NCBI GenBank assembly: GCA_026419775.2
Contig: JAOPGA020001833.1
Span: forward strand, 1 to 54,150
Reading direction: 5' to 3'
Origin: Acrasis kona
Taxonomy: Eukaryota > Heterolobosea > Eutetramitea > Acrasida > Acrasidae
Length of the DNA stretch: 54,150 nucleotides
Shown here piece by piece: positions 1 through 8,967 of this stretch. A program made the position numbers and the translations under genes. The notes under the pieces are model-generated. The model ran no database searches. It worked only from the letters and a program-made list of their open reading frames with translations, and was not told the origin of the DNA. Position 1 is the first letter of the stretch, and each line of letters starts with the position of its first letter.

Positions 1-424
1 CAGCATCTTGTGCCTGTGCTGCCGCAATATTTGCTGTACTCTCCCTCTCAATCTCATTATAGAGTCCACAACAAATGACAAAAATTGCATGTAGTTTCTC
101 AGGTGTGCCATCAAAACCCCAATCGAGATCCAAAACTTTGAACATACTCTTTAATCTACCAAAAACACGCTCAATCATACTTCTGATAGATGCCATCCTT
201 TTGTTTGAAATGATTTCTTCTGCAGTAAGCGAACCTCTTTTAGGCTTCTTCTTGATGTTGATGGAACGTGGAAGGTACGTATTAATAGACTGATATCCAG
301 CATCTCCAAGGATTGTATCAATTTCAGGATTATATGCACCATTCCCAAGCAACTCAGTGTAACAGGACTTCAAACATTTAATGTCGTGAAAATTACCCGG
401 GAAAGCTTCCGAGACGTGATGATT
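1..424 (-). pseudogene. PIF/Harbinger-type (DDE_Tnp_4) transposase, C-terminal fragment
   Basis: The minus strand is open from an in-frame TAA at 425-427 to the window edge. The translation carries the second half of a DDE_Tnp_4 endonuclease: SEAFPGNFHD, then ILGDAGYQ (second catalytic Asp), then RSMIERVFGRLKSMF (the catalytic Glu with the FGRLK signature of PIF/Harbinger transposases). The first Asp and the N-terminal half are missing because a stop precedes the open stretch, and the gene runs out of the window at its 3' side. No ATG lies at the 5' end. It is read as a 5'-truncated transposon relic; a spliced copy with an upstream exon is possible but I found none. Confidence 0.8.
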
Positions 425-434
425 TTACAAATGT

Positions 435-707
435 TTACAACAACTTGAAAATTAGCTGCTTTCTTCTGGTGGAACTTGTAAGATGCCCAGGTTTCTTTTG
501 GGTAGCGAGTGCTCTTTCGATGTTACAATGTGAAAGAATTGTTAAATTTTGAGGAACGTTCAAAAAATCCCAATGAAACAAGAATGAATGTTTGAATTCC
601 TTCAAGATTTCGATGAGGCCAAAAAAGGTTACAACACTAGAGAAATCGATGTTTAAATCGAGTTTCGTTAGTTGTCGGATAACAAGTGCAACCAGGTTCG
701 CTTCCAT
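435..707 (-). CDS. Hypothetical small protein, weak ORF
   Basis: A 90-codon ATG-started frame lies between the transposase relic and a P-loop fragment. It is leucine-rich with short LRR-like stretches (LTKLDLNIDF) but no family is recognised. It could be another decayed piece of the P-loop gene upstream; I tried to join them through GT-AG introns and every join ran into a stop. It may not be a real gene. Confidence 0.2.
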   Translation of the reverse strand: MEANLVALVIRQLTKLDLNIDFSSVVTFFGLIEILKEFKHSFLFHWDFLNVPQNLTILSHCNIERALATQKKPGHLTSSTRRKQLIFKLL

Positions 708-715
708 GCTAACTC

Positions 716-892
716 CTATAAAGATTTAATCGATTGCTGAGTTGTCGTTGTTACCTTCTCTTTGTTCCATGCCTTTGCTAAATTTTCTTTATTTTTTTCG
801 GATCCTCTAATTTCACTCCATTCTTCTTTCATTAGTTCATGGAATTGTTCAACAAATGATGTTTTCCCAGATCCGTTATGCTTTTCACAACG
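716..892 (-). pseudogene. P-loop NTPase fragment
   Basis: An open minus-strand stretch bounded by stops on both sides and lacking ATG translates to a piece with a Walker A-like motif, KHNGSGKTSFVEQFHE, followed by a charged helical segment. The first Gly of the canonical GxxxxGK[ST] motif is replaced by Lys. Nothing downstream supplies a Walker B. It looks like the relic of an ATPase or GTPase gene, perhaps a STAND or AAA type, left between the transposon relic and the D-lactate dehydrogenase gene. Confidence 0.35.
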
Positions 893-1006
893 TTAAAAAT
901 TTAAATGAACTTCAATTTAAACAAAAACTGAACCAATCACCTAAATAATTTAATGAACGGATTTCTCTTCTTACAAAAACCTTCGTTTGTCCCCAAACTA
1001 CAAATT

Positions 1007-2695
1007 TTATTTCGGTTTTGATTGCGACTCCTTCTCAACTTCTTTATCGGCCTCTTTATTATGCCCTTGTTCGTCAGGTATAATTTTACCAGGATTAAAC
1101 AAGTTATGGGGATCAACTGCCTTTTTGATAGTTCTCATTAATTTGATCGCACCAGGTCCAAGCTCTTTTTCGAGATATGCTCTCTTACCGACACCAACAC
1201 CATGTTCTCCCGTACAAGTTCCTTCCATTTTAATTGCACGCTCCACAAGTCTTGTATTTAATCTCTTTGCTTCGTCGCTTTCCTTCTTGTCCTTTGAATT
1301 GAATAAAATAAACAAGTGGAAATTACCGTCCCCTGCATGTGACACCATTGGCGCTAATAAGAAACTCTTATCCAAGTCATCTTTTGTCTCTTGAATACAA
1401 TCTGCTAGTTTGGAAATTGGAACGCATACATCAGTAATCCACACATCACTTTCTGGTTTTAGAATGGGTGCAGACCACAAAGCGATTTTTCTTGCAGTCC
1501 ATAACCTTTCTCTTTCGTCTACATCGACTGCAAACTTGAAACCTTGTCCTTTGTTGTTGTTTACAATATCCTTTACAATGGCTATTTGTTCGTCTACTTG
1601 CTTATCCGTGCCACTAAACTCAAAAAACAAAGTTGGAGCCTCCTTAAGTTCAAGATCAGAATTCTGGTTCACTGCTTTAATCATCACTTCGTCTAACAAT
1701 TCTGCTCTACCAATTTGAACGCCAGATTTCATAGTTTCGATGACAGTTTGGGCCGCATGGTGGTTACTTGGAAAAGTAGTAACACTAACAGCTGTCTTTT
1801 GTGGACGGATTTTCAATCTCAAGGTAATTTCGGAAACAATGCCTAATGTGCCCTCGCTTCCAACAAACAAGTGGGTAAGGTCATAACCAGCAGAACTTTT
1901 TTTCGCTCTATTGGCAGTCTTGACAAGGGTGCCATCAGGGAGAACAACTTTAAGATTCAAAACATTTTCCTTCATGGTACCGTATCGGACGGCGTGAGTT
2001 CCAGAACATGAAGTTCCAACCATACCACCAATACAGGCACCTGGACCTGGATCCATGGGAAAGAATAAACCAGTATCCTTGAGAGCCTCATTGAGCTCGT
2101 CATAGGTTATACCTGGCTGCACCGTGACATCCATATCATCTTTATTAATTTTAACAACTTTGTTCATCTTGGCGAACGATAAACATACGCCACCTAAAAC
2201 CGCGCTTGTGTGGCCCTCTAATGACGTGCCTCCTCCGTATGGTATAATAGGTACGTTGTATTTGGCACAGAGCTCTACAACAGACTGGATCTCTTTTTCA
2301 GATTCTGGAAAGACCACTACATCAGGTAGATGTGGTTCATGGTAACTAAAATCTTTGCCATGTTGACCACGAACGGACTCTGTAACATTGACTCTGTCCT
2401 TGTTTAATGCTGACTCGAGTTCTGAAATCAATGTGTCTGCTAATTTGTTCAAAAGCTTTTGCTTCTTTTCCGGATGATCAACCTCTGCTATCTGTTCTAA
2501 GTCGTGATGACGCTTTTCTTTTGCTTCAATTCTTTGGTTGGATTGATGAAATACATAACCTGCGGCTGTCGCTAACAATAAACCTGCACCATAGTATTTT
2601 CTTGCACTTGTTTTCTTCACAACAGTAGAGAAGGCTCTATTCGCAGTTGTTGACTTGTGTGTATGAAGTATTCTGGGTATGATCCTTCTAAACAT
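1007..2695 (-). CDS. LDHD: D-lactate dehydrogenase (cytochrome), mitochondrial
   Basis: Intronless, 562 residues from the ATG at 2695 (a TTG two codons upstream is ignored). It is an FAD-linked oxidase oxidising D-lactate (or related D-2-hydroxyacids) to the keto acid and passing electrons to cytochrome c. The N-terminus is basic with Arg/Ser and then a hydrophobic stretch (GAGLLLATAAGYVF), fitting a mitochondrial presequence plus inner-membrane anchor. The FAD_binding_4 domain spans about residues 125-305 with the FAD signatures IPYGGGTSLEGH and IGGMVGTSCSGTHAVRYG. The C-terminal FAD-oxidase domain ends with GTCTGEHGVGVGKRAYLEKE and the FNPGKI signature. Length and domain order match LDHD/DLD1; glycolate oxidase D-type paralogues are the main alternative. 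It is divergently arranged with the next gene, sharing about 110 bp of upstream DNA. Confidence 0.93.
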   Translation of the reverse strand: MFRRIIPRILHTHKSTTANRAFSTVVKKTSARKYYGAGLLLATAAGYVFHQSNQRIEAKEKRHHDLEQIAEVDHPEKKQKLLNKLADTLISELESALNKDRVNVTESVRGQHGKDFSYHEPHLPDVVVFPESEKEIQSVVELCAKYNVPIIPYGGGTSLEGHTSAVLGGVCLSFAKMNKVVKINKDDMDVTVQPGITYDELNEALKDTGLFFPMDPGPGACIGGMVGTSCSGTHAVRYGTMKENVLNLKVVLPDGTLVKTANRAKKSSAGYDLTHLFVGSEGTLGIVSEITLRLKIRPQKTAVSVTTFPSNHHAAQTVIETMKSGVQIGRAELLDEVMIKAVNQNSDLELKEAPTLFFEFSGTDKQVDEQIAIVKDIVNNNKGQGFKFAVDVDERERLWTARKIALWSAPILKPESDVWITDVCVPISKLADCIQETKDDLDKSFLLAPMVSHAGDGNFHLFILFNSKDKKESDEAKRLNTRLVERAIKMEGTCTGEHGVGVGKRAYLEKELGPGAIKLMRTIKKAVDPHNLFNPGKIIPDEQGHNKEADKEVEKESQSKPK

Positions 2696-2807
2696 TTTCA
2701 AATTTATTTTTAGATAATAAATTTAACCGAAGAAGGATTTGTGAAGCACCATTGTAAGTTGGTAAACCAGAAAGTTATAAGAACTCGAATGAAACACAAA
2801 AGGTGAC

Positions 2808-5426
2808 ATGGGATGGTTATTCAAAAGACTGACAAGGAGCCATGACGAGTCGCCGAAAAAATACCAAAAGATTGACGTGCAGGATAAGCCACAGATTAAA
2901 AAGAAAGTTTTCCCTTGGAGAGAGAAGATCGTTCTTTTAGTTTGTTCCTATTTATATTCTGAGGACATAATATCATTATCTCTGGTCAGCAAGCACTGGC
3001 GCATTATTATATCCGAGAATTATTTATTAAACTCGAATAACGATCCACAACTCGAGCACGATTTCATTAGCGACGATGATCTCACAGGAGAGGATTTACT
3101 AAATATATCCATAACAAGCACAACGATTACCCTCAAAAAAATGGACTTGACCAATCTAAGAGTTATTGAAATGGGAGAAAAGAGAATCATCGACCTCACA
3201 CAGGATGACATTGACGTCGACAAACCATCAACAACAACAACAACCGACTTTGACGAAACACAAATTGATGACCATCAAACATTATTACATCCCATCAACA
3301 CACAAATAGATCCCGACGAAACACAAATCGATGACGGATACGTTTTTTATGATCAAGAAAGTGATGGAGCGAACCCATCACAGTCGCCTTCGGACTATCC
3401 CGACGATTACACACAGCTCATCACACAGCCCCCACCACCATTATCTCCCATCATTCCATCGGCTCCAGTCGTTATCAAATCCACTCACAACAAGGTCACG
3501 CTACACTTTGGTGATTTTTTAATTCAACTCACGGAACCTTATTGGACATTATGCGTCAGAAATGACATTGATGTGAAATGGAAGCCGGACCATTTATCTG
3601 AAATTAATAACACATTGTATTCTTGTTTTTATTTGTATTATGATCGTCCCATTTTCACAATGGATCAATTCATTAAATTAATTCGCTTCCATCAGTCCAA
3701 TCAATCCTTGTTAAAAGAGTCCAAATTGTCTAGTTTGATTAGTGTATTCTTCTTGTTGAAACCCTTCACGACAGTTGCTCTATATGACCAAGATCAAGTT
3801 GATTGTTTTATGCGCCAAATCTTCTCTATACTAAAAATAGAACCAAAAGTCGAACAAGAGGAAGTCCAAAGGCAACAATCCATGCAAGTAGGTAACCTAT
3901 CGTTCTTGTGTGCGAGGTTTATACATTTAAATAAGGATCTTTATTGTAATCATAGTTTTAAATTTCATCAAAATAAACATCTTGTATGGAGCGATGACCG
4001 CATATTGGCTCTTCATGGATCTGATAGACGTGTTCCTATTCATTTAGATATTTTGTGTTTGAAAGATGCGATTCGTAGGGTGCGCGTCGACCGCTTTTCT
4101 ATAGCTGATAGAGAAATAAACTTTGAAAACCATCAGTCGTGTTCTTGTGTGATTGAGTCCTGTCTGAATAATCTATTTGTGAATACTATCCAAAACTATT
4201 GTAACGGAATCTATAAGGGTGATGCGAAGAAAAGTGCAGGTGGCTTCGTACCACACGGGGAGGGAAAATGGTGTTCTCACGATGAGTCTGAGTCTTATGA
4301 AGGCTTTTGGAATGATGGAGAGAAATGTGGTGAAGGGTTTTATCAAAATAATGAATTTACGTATAAGGGAGAGTGGCAAGATGGAGATTTCAATGGCACT
4401 GGTACATTGTGTTATAAAATAAAAAAGTGCGTTTACCATGGTTCTTTTTCTGAAGGTATCAAGCACGGTCAAGGCATCATGTGCTTTGGTATCGACTCTA
4501 ATGAAGCCGTATTTGAGATAACAATAGAAAACAAGACCGTGAAATGCAGTTCTTGGTACAGAGGCGACTGGTATCAAGACGAACGATCTGGGGTAGGAGA
4601 ATTTCGAGAAAAAGGAATGTGGAGGCAGGGAGTTTACAAGAATAATGTACATCAACAGGGAGTTGGTCAGGAGAAGGACCTATCTGATGGATATTGGTAT
4701 TCTTGTAAAATTTCAAATCATCGTGTTGTTAAACGCGATTGTATGATATCTTTCAATTTTCTTTCTCAAAAAGGTCAAACAACATCCTCTCAATCTTTTA
4801 TCTCCTTTGCACCAGATGATTATGATGATGACGGTGTGTCCATGTTTAGTTCCAGTCAAAGTAGTTCCTACAACAAGGCCAAACGAACCATCTGGAATGG
4901 ATACTTGTTCCGATCAAAACTAGAAGCACGCTGGGCTGTCTTCTTCGAATATCTGAATATCGATTATCTATATGAGCCTAAAACGTTTCATTTGTCAAAT
5001 GGTCATCGATACACTCCTGATTTCTATCTTCCCTCTAAGCAAATGTGGCTTGAAATTAAACCTTGTTATCCCACAGAGGACGAACGAACCAGAGCTAAAC
5101 TCTTATCAAATCTGTTCAAGAGTAATCAAACAAAAGACAGGGTCATGTTATTTTATGGAAACGTGAACCCCCCTTTTGTAGTCAAGCATGAAGATGGCGC
5201 TAAGGCGATCGAATTTCATCATAATCGATGCGATTCAGAGCCATTGGCTTGGACTCAGTGCAAAGTATGCAACAAATACTCCGTAGGTTATAGATGCCAA
5301 CCCGAATGTCATCCATCAGTTGAGCATGGGGTACATCCTTCAGAATCATTGAAAGTAGCATATGAATATGTTAATTCTATTGATTTTGATTCTATAAATC
5401 AAAAAGCTATATACGGTTCTTGTTAG
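2808..5426 (+). CDS. F-box / MORN-repeat / PD-(D/E)XK nuclease-like fusion protein
   Basis: Intronless, 872 residues. Domains in order: an F-box-like helical segment at about 35-75 (WREKIVLLVCSYLY, then a typical LVSKHW); a SUMO-interaction-like motif with acidic tail at about 126-138 (IIDLTQDDIDVD); a disordered region with DETQIDD repeats; MORN repeats at about 468-570 (YKGEWQDGDFNGTGTL and neighbours); and at about 693-785 a restriction-endonuclease-like domain with the PD-(D/E)XK pattern: LEARWAVFFEYL, TPDFYLP, WLEIKP. Glu about 706, Asp about 736 and the E-x-K near 749 would be the active site. A Cys/His cluster (CKVCNKYSVGYRCQPECH) follows, likely zinc-binding. The nuclease domain resembles stand-alone phage and bacterial proteins. 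F-box proteins recruit substrates to SCF ubiquitin ligases; linkage to a DNA/RNA nuclease fold is inference from the fusion. Confidence 0.8.
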   Translation: MGWLFKRLTRSHDESPKKYQKIDVQDKPQIKKKVFPWREKIVLLVCSYLYSEDIISLSLVSKHWRIIISENYLLNSNNDPQLEHDFISDDDLTGEDLLNISITSTTITLKKMDLTNLRVIEMGEKRIIDLTQDDIDVDKPSTTTTTDFDETQIDDHQTLLHPINTQIDPDETQIDDGYVFYDQESDGANPSQSPSDYPDDYTQLITQPPPPLSPIIPSAPVVIKSTHNKVTLHFGDFLIQLTEPYWTLCVRNDIDVKWKPDHLSEINNTLYSCFYLYYDRPIFTMDQFIKLIRFHQSNQSLLKESKLSSLISVFFLLKPFTTVALYDQDQVDCFMRQIFSILKIEPKVEQEEVQRQQSMQVGNLSFLCARFIHLNKDLYCNHSFKFHQNKHLVWSDDRILALHGSDRRVPIHLDILCLKDAIRRVRVDRFSIADREINFENHQSCSCVIESCLNNLFVNTIQNYCNGIYKGDAKKSAGGFVPHGEGKWCSHDESESYEGFWNDGEKCGEGFYQNNEFTYKGEWQDGDFNGTGTLCYKIKKCVYHGSFSEGIKHGQGIMCFGIDSNEAVFEITIENKTVKCSSWYRGDWYQDERSGVGEFREKGMWRQGVYKNNVHQQGVGQEKDLSDGYWYSCKISNHRVVKRDCMISFNFLSQKGQTTSSQSFISFAPDDYDDDGVSMFSSSQSSSYNKAKRTIWNGYLFRSKLEARWAVFFEYLNIDYLYEPKTFHLSNGHRYTPDFYLPSKQMWLEIKPCYPTEDERTRAKLLSNLFKSNQTKDRVMLFYGNVNPPFVVKHEDGAKAIEFHHNRCDSEPLAWTQCKVCNKYSVGYRCQPECHPSVEHGVHPSESLKVAYEYVNSIDFDSINQKAIYGSC

Positions 5427-5596
5427 AACAAAATGAACGACATTTAAGCTATGATCCTTTTCAATGTTCTAGTATTTGAAGTGTTCGGTTTCAATTAGAA
5501 GGAATACAGTATGTATGAATAAAATAGGAACATGTTTACTGACGGATGAAGATATTTTATTTAAAAATTCTCGCGCTCCTGAATTAAGTAGAACAT

Positions 5597-5932
5597 CTAA
5601 TTAATAAGGCAGGTAATAGCGTCGTTGACTCCTGAGCATCTAGCCACGCAGGCGTTGCTAAATCTTTGACCACTTGCAGAGCACACAGGATCGTAAATCG
5701 TTGGGCATATACATGACTTGTTATTTTGATTTGGGGCAGTTGTAGCTTGAATTCTGCGAGCATCCGGACAAGCAGTTGCGTCATTAATTCCTGCGCAGGT
5801 TGCCACGCATTGGTTGCTATATCTCTGTCCAGTTGTAGGAGAGCACACAGGGCTGAAAATCATTGGGCACATACAACCACAAGATACGTAGGCTACAATG
5901 CAAACAATGACTACCAGGTAGAGTGTCCTCAT
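5597..5932 (-). CDS. Secreted two-domain Kazal-type serine protease inhibitor
   Basis: Intronless, 111 residues. An N-terminal signal peptide (TLYLVVIVCIVAYVSC) is followed by two tandem Kazal-like units with matching cysteines: CMCPMIFSPVC...NQCVATCAGINDATAC and CICPTIYDPVC...NACVARCSGVNDAITC. The units are closely related to each other and so arose by internal duplication. Kazal domains present a substrate-like loop to extracellular serine proteases; here the loop after the second cysteine reads P-x-I-[FY]-[SD]-P, as in short protist Kazal proteins. Predicted secreted or phagosomal inhibitor; the target protease is unknown. Confidence 0.85.
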   Translation of the reverse strand: MRTLYLVVIVCIVAYVSCGCMCPMIFSPVCSPTTGQRYSNQCVATCAGINDATACPDARRIQATTAPNQNNKSCICPTIYDPVCSASGQRFSNACVARCSGVNDAITCLIN

Positions 5933-6484
5933 TATTGTGTTCTTTTAAAGTTTATATATAAACAATTCCAATTAGTTTCGCCGTATAAATATTATATTGT
6001 AAGAACCTGTCAAACGTGCTTTTTGATTTATGCTTGTGTTTGGACTTGCAACCTGTATGACTCGAAAATCAAAAAAGTGTTCAATCTTTCTGTCCCTTTT
6101 AATTCACTCGTCCTCATTAGGTCTGTAGCATATACTACCCGTCAAAAAGGCATTGTTACACATTCATTAAAAAGTAACTTGAAGTGACCATAATAAAAAG
6201 AACTCTCATTGTGTATTAATTAGGTCATTAATAAAATCGTTAATACACAAAAACACTTTCTTCTCTGCTTGAGCATCAACTTACATGTCTATGTAATGCC
6301 AAGGTCCCAAATTGGTTGATGTTTTTGAATAATACCGTAGACACATTGCAGCTACTGATGTGCCGTGAGTATCACAAATCCACACGTTGGGTATATAAGT
6401 AAAATCATTGTAAACATCTGCGGAAACCAATTATATTTATATAATGTGAATATTTGGTTGACAAGACCAAATTAAAAACGTTAA
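5933..6484 (+). other. Intergenic, no gene recognised
   Basis: About 550 bp between the divergent Kazal and RRM genes. A plus-strand open frame crosses part of it but is antisense to the Kazal gene and has no recognisable features. It presumably holds both promoters; I see no repeat or structured element. Confidence 0.5.
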
Positions 6485-7670
6485 ATGCAAAGACGAGACG
6501 ATCACCGAAGCAAATCCCGATACCCTCCTAGTTGCCGTGTCTTTATTGGCAACATTGATCCTTCTGTCCACACAGATGATATAGAGCGTCTCTTTGAGGC
6601 CTTTGGTAAGGTTTTAGAACCCATCAGGATGCACAAAGGATACGCATTTGTTCAGTACGATAACACTGAATCCGCCGAAAGGGCGATTAAAGATAGAAAC
6701 GGGATGGTGTTGGGTGGAAAAGCGATTGACGTCCAACTTGCAAAAGGTGGCGCAGCCGCAGCAGCTGCAAATCATGACAATCACAAGAGAAATGAAGTAT
6801 TGGGTAAGCGAAGGCTAGATGATGATTACGACCATCGTCGCTCTTCTTCACCTCCACATTTTCAACCTAACAATAAGCGTTTCCGCGAGAAATCTCCTCC
6901 AAGAGCCCACACAGATTATAATCTTGCCATCCCCGTCTACATTATAAACTCTTCTATGAAGTATAGTGAATTACCTTGACTTTTCGTTGACCCTCTTGTT
7001 AGCAATTATGCTCACTACATCCTATCCGTTCTGAATCAGGATAATCTCAACGGCCAACTGGTCAATCTGAGCAAACCCTCGGAATCCTACTTTACGTCCG
7101 ACGTCTTTCTATCCCGGATACGACAAGAGCGTTATGTGATTGTCTTACAAAGGAAAAACGAAGACAACCGCAACGTCGCCTTCCGTGGAATATTGCCCGA
7201 CGGCTCATCTCCTGGTAAGATTTTGATTCGCTTTTTCTTATCTCTCAAAAGGGTTCGCTGACACTCCGATCGGAGACGTCGTTCAATTCATTTTGAATGC
7301 TCAACATTCTAACGCACCACCTCCCATGATTCCGCCATCATTTCAACACCCACCACCACCAATGTACTCTGGTGGTCCGCCACCACCTCACAACCAAGTT
7401 GATCCCTATAATGATCCTCAACTCAACAATTTATTGATCAGTCTGATGGACCAAATTCCTCAGCAACAACAACAACAACAACAACAGCAACAGCAACAAC
7501 AGGCACCGCCGCCACAATCTTCTATAGATTATCCAAGGCACCCGAACGAACATTATTATAATGCACCTCCACCTCAAGGTCCTGTTACTGGTCAACCTCC
7601 GGACGACGTGTCAAACTTGCTAAACACTATTCAACGTTTGGAAACCATGGGAAAGCGGCACCAGTACTAA
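6485..7670 (+). CDS. RRM protein of NCOA5/CIA type
   Basis: Three exons (6485-6960, 7003-7214, 7252-7670), introns of 42 and 37 nt, 368 residues. An RRM lies at about 17-92 with RNP2 VFIGNI and RNP1 KGYAFVQY. A basic/Ser-rich linker leads to a domain that begins AIPVYIINSS and runs through exon 2 (LSVLNQDNLNGQLV, RQERYVIVLQRK), resembling the class II anticodon-binding-like fold that follows the RRM in NCOA5. The tail is Pro-rich with a run of 14 glutamines encoded by CAA/CAG at 7461-7502. NCOA5 is a nuclear coregulator and RNA-binding protein. RRM identity is certain; the NCOA5 match is by domain order and motif feel, not alignment. Confidence 0.75.
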
Positions 7671-7783
7671 CACAGCCGTCTGGTCTTTTTCGTCGCGGCA
7701 ACAACAACACCCGTCCTCCTTCACTTTGAATTTCTGATCCGTATGATAATTTTGATGTGTAAATCATTTTCCTTAAATTGTTT

Positions 7784-8864
7784 TTATTGTTCTCGTCGAA
7801 GCATTACATAATAAGCAAATAGTCCGATTCCAATACTTAAACCTGTCATCCATAGTAGCTTGCTGATCTTGATTGTTGTGCTGACCTCTTGTGATGTGTA
7901 GGGGAAGGGATATTGTAAAAAGCATGAGGTTGGCTTCAATAGTTTTTGTTTTTGTATAATCTTGTGTGGTGGGTGCGTGCTAAACAATCGTGAGGCCTGT
8001 GATATGATATCTTCTACCCATTGTTCGTCCACTACTTTGTGTGTTTCTGGGAATGAGTTTAATAGTCCGAACACCTCACTAAATTCGCTCTCCACCGATA
8101 ACAATTCCTGCCTCCTTTGTAATACAACTGCGGCACTCGCATATATACTCATCAGTGGATGATTGGGAATGAAAAAGTCGAAAAGCCGTCCGATAAGATC
8201 CAAGTCATCTATAACGTGTGAAAACCATGTAAGCACCCATGAGAGCGCATAATGACCAACATCCATCCCAGCCTCTGATAAATGTTTTGCAACGGCTGGA
8301 TCGTGCTCCGAAAGTATTACATGGATTAAAGGTAGTACATTCAAGACCTCGCCAAGAGATTTGGTATTCATGGCTTCGTAGAGGTGATTATGTGAGATGC
8401 GAGATAGGCAAGGTAGCGCGGCACTTTCGCCGCAAACTAAAAGCATGACAGTTGCAACATCGTGGAAACCTTGAAAGTAGTGAAGCCCGGGGTCATCCAA
8501 CAAACAAGAATTAACTAATCTCGATAGTTGTCTTCTTTTGCTGAGCCTCTCATCATCAGATATCTCCCTTGTGAACTTCCACATGGATCTGTCCACATCT
8601 TTTTCGACCTGCTCGTATTGTTCGTGTTCAGAGTAATTTTCCCTGACTATTTGTTGTCAATAAGAAGAAAGCAAAGAGATTACGTTCTATATTTAACTCG
8701 TTTGCATGTAATAGTATCGGCCAAACTTTTTTTCTTGTTTGGTTGTTGCCGCAGCCTCTCGTGGATGATAGATATCTTAGTTTGTCCATAATGTTTTTGT
8801 TGGTCTTTAGGTCTACTGTTGCAAGGAGCTTCTGAAATTCCAGGGACATGCCATCATTATCCAT
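7784..8864 (-). CDS. TBC1D20: TBC1 domain RabGAP, TBC1D20-like
   Basis: Two exons (8864-8684 and 8646-7784) with a 37-nt intron; 347 residues. The join reads ELNIE-L-RENYSEHEQYEQV and restores the block EQVEKDVDRSMWKF that precedes the catalytic motifs in TBC1D20. The TBC domain follows with YFQGFHDVATVML (the YQG glutamine-finger region), HYALSWVLTWFSH and FDFFIPNHPLM. A single C-terminal membrane helix (WMTGLSIGIGLFAYYVML) matches the ER/Golgi anchor of TBC1D20, which inactivates Rab1. The catalytic Arg expected earlier in the domain is not obvious in the exon 1/2 region. The frame stays open to an ATG at 8930, but MDNDGMSLEF at 8864 seems the more natural start. It is tandem with, and about 100 bp downstream of, the UBXN11 gene. 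Confidence 0.85.
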
Positions 8865-8967
8865 TTTTTTGTAATTCAGAGTTCCATAAAAATAACACGG
8901 TTGCCAAGTAGATTTTTTATGCATTCGCACAAATAGATATTATAATGATTCAATTCTGTTCAAATAT

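Noticed and set aside
435-892. One spliced gene joining the P-loop stretch to the 90-codon frame
   Set aside because: Each GT-AG combination tested ended in a stop or the wrong frame.
2808-5426. Viral or prophage insertion suggested by the phage-like nuclease domain
   Set aside because: The domain is fused in frame to F-box and MORN parts with the same base composition, and no viral genes are adjacent; an old domain transfer is simpler.
5726-6187. Plus-strand 153-codon frame
   Set aside because: Antisense to the Kazal gene for half its length and without recognisable features in the rest.
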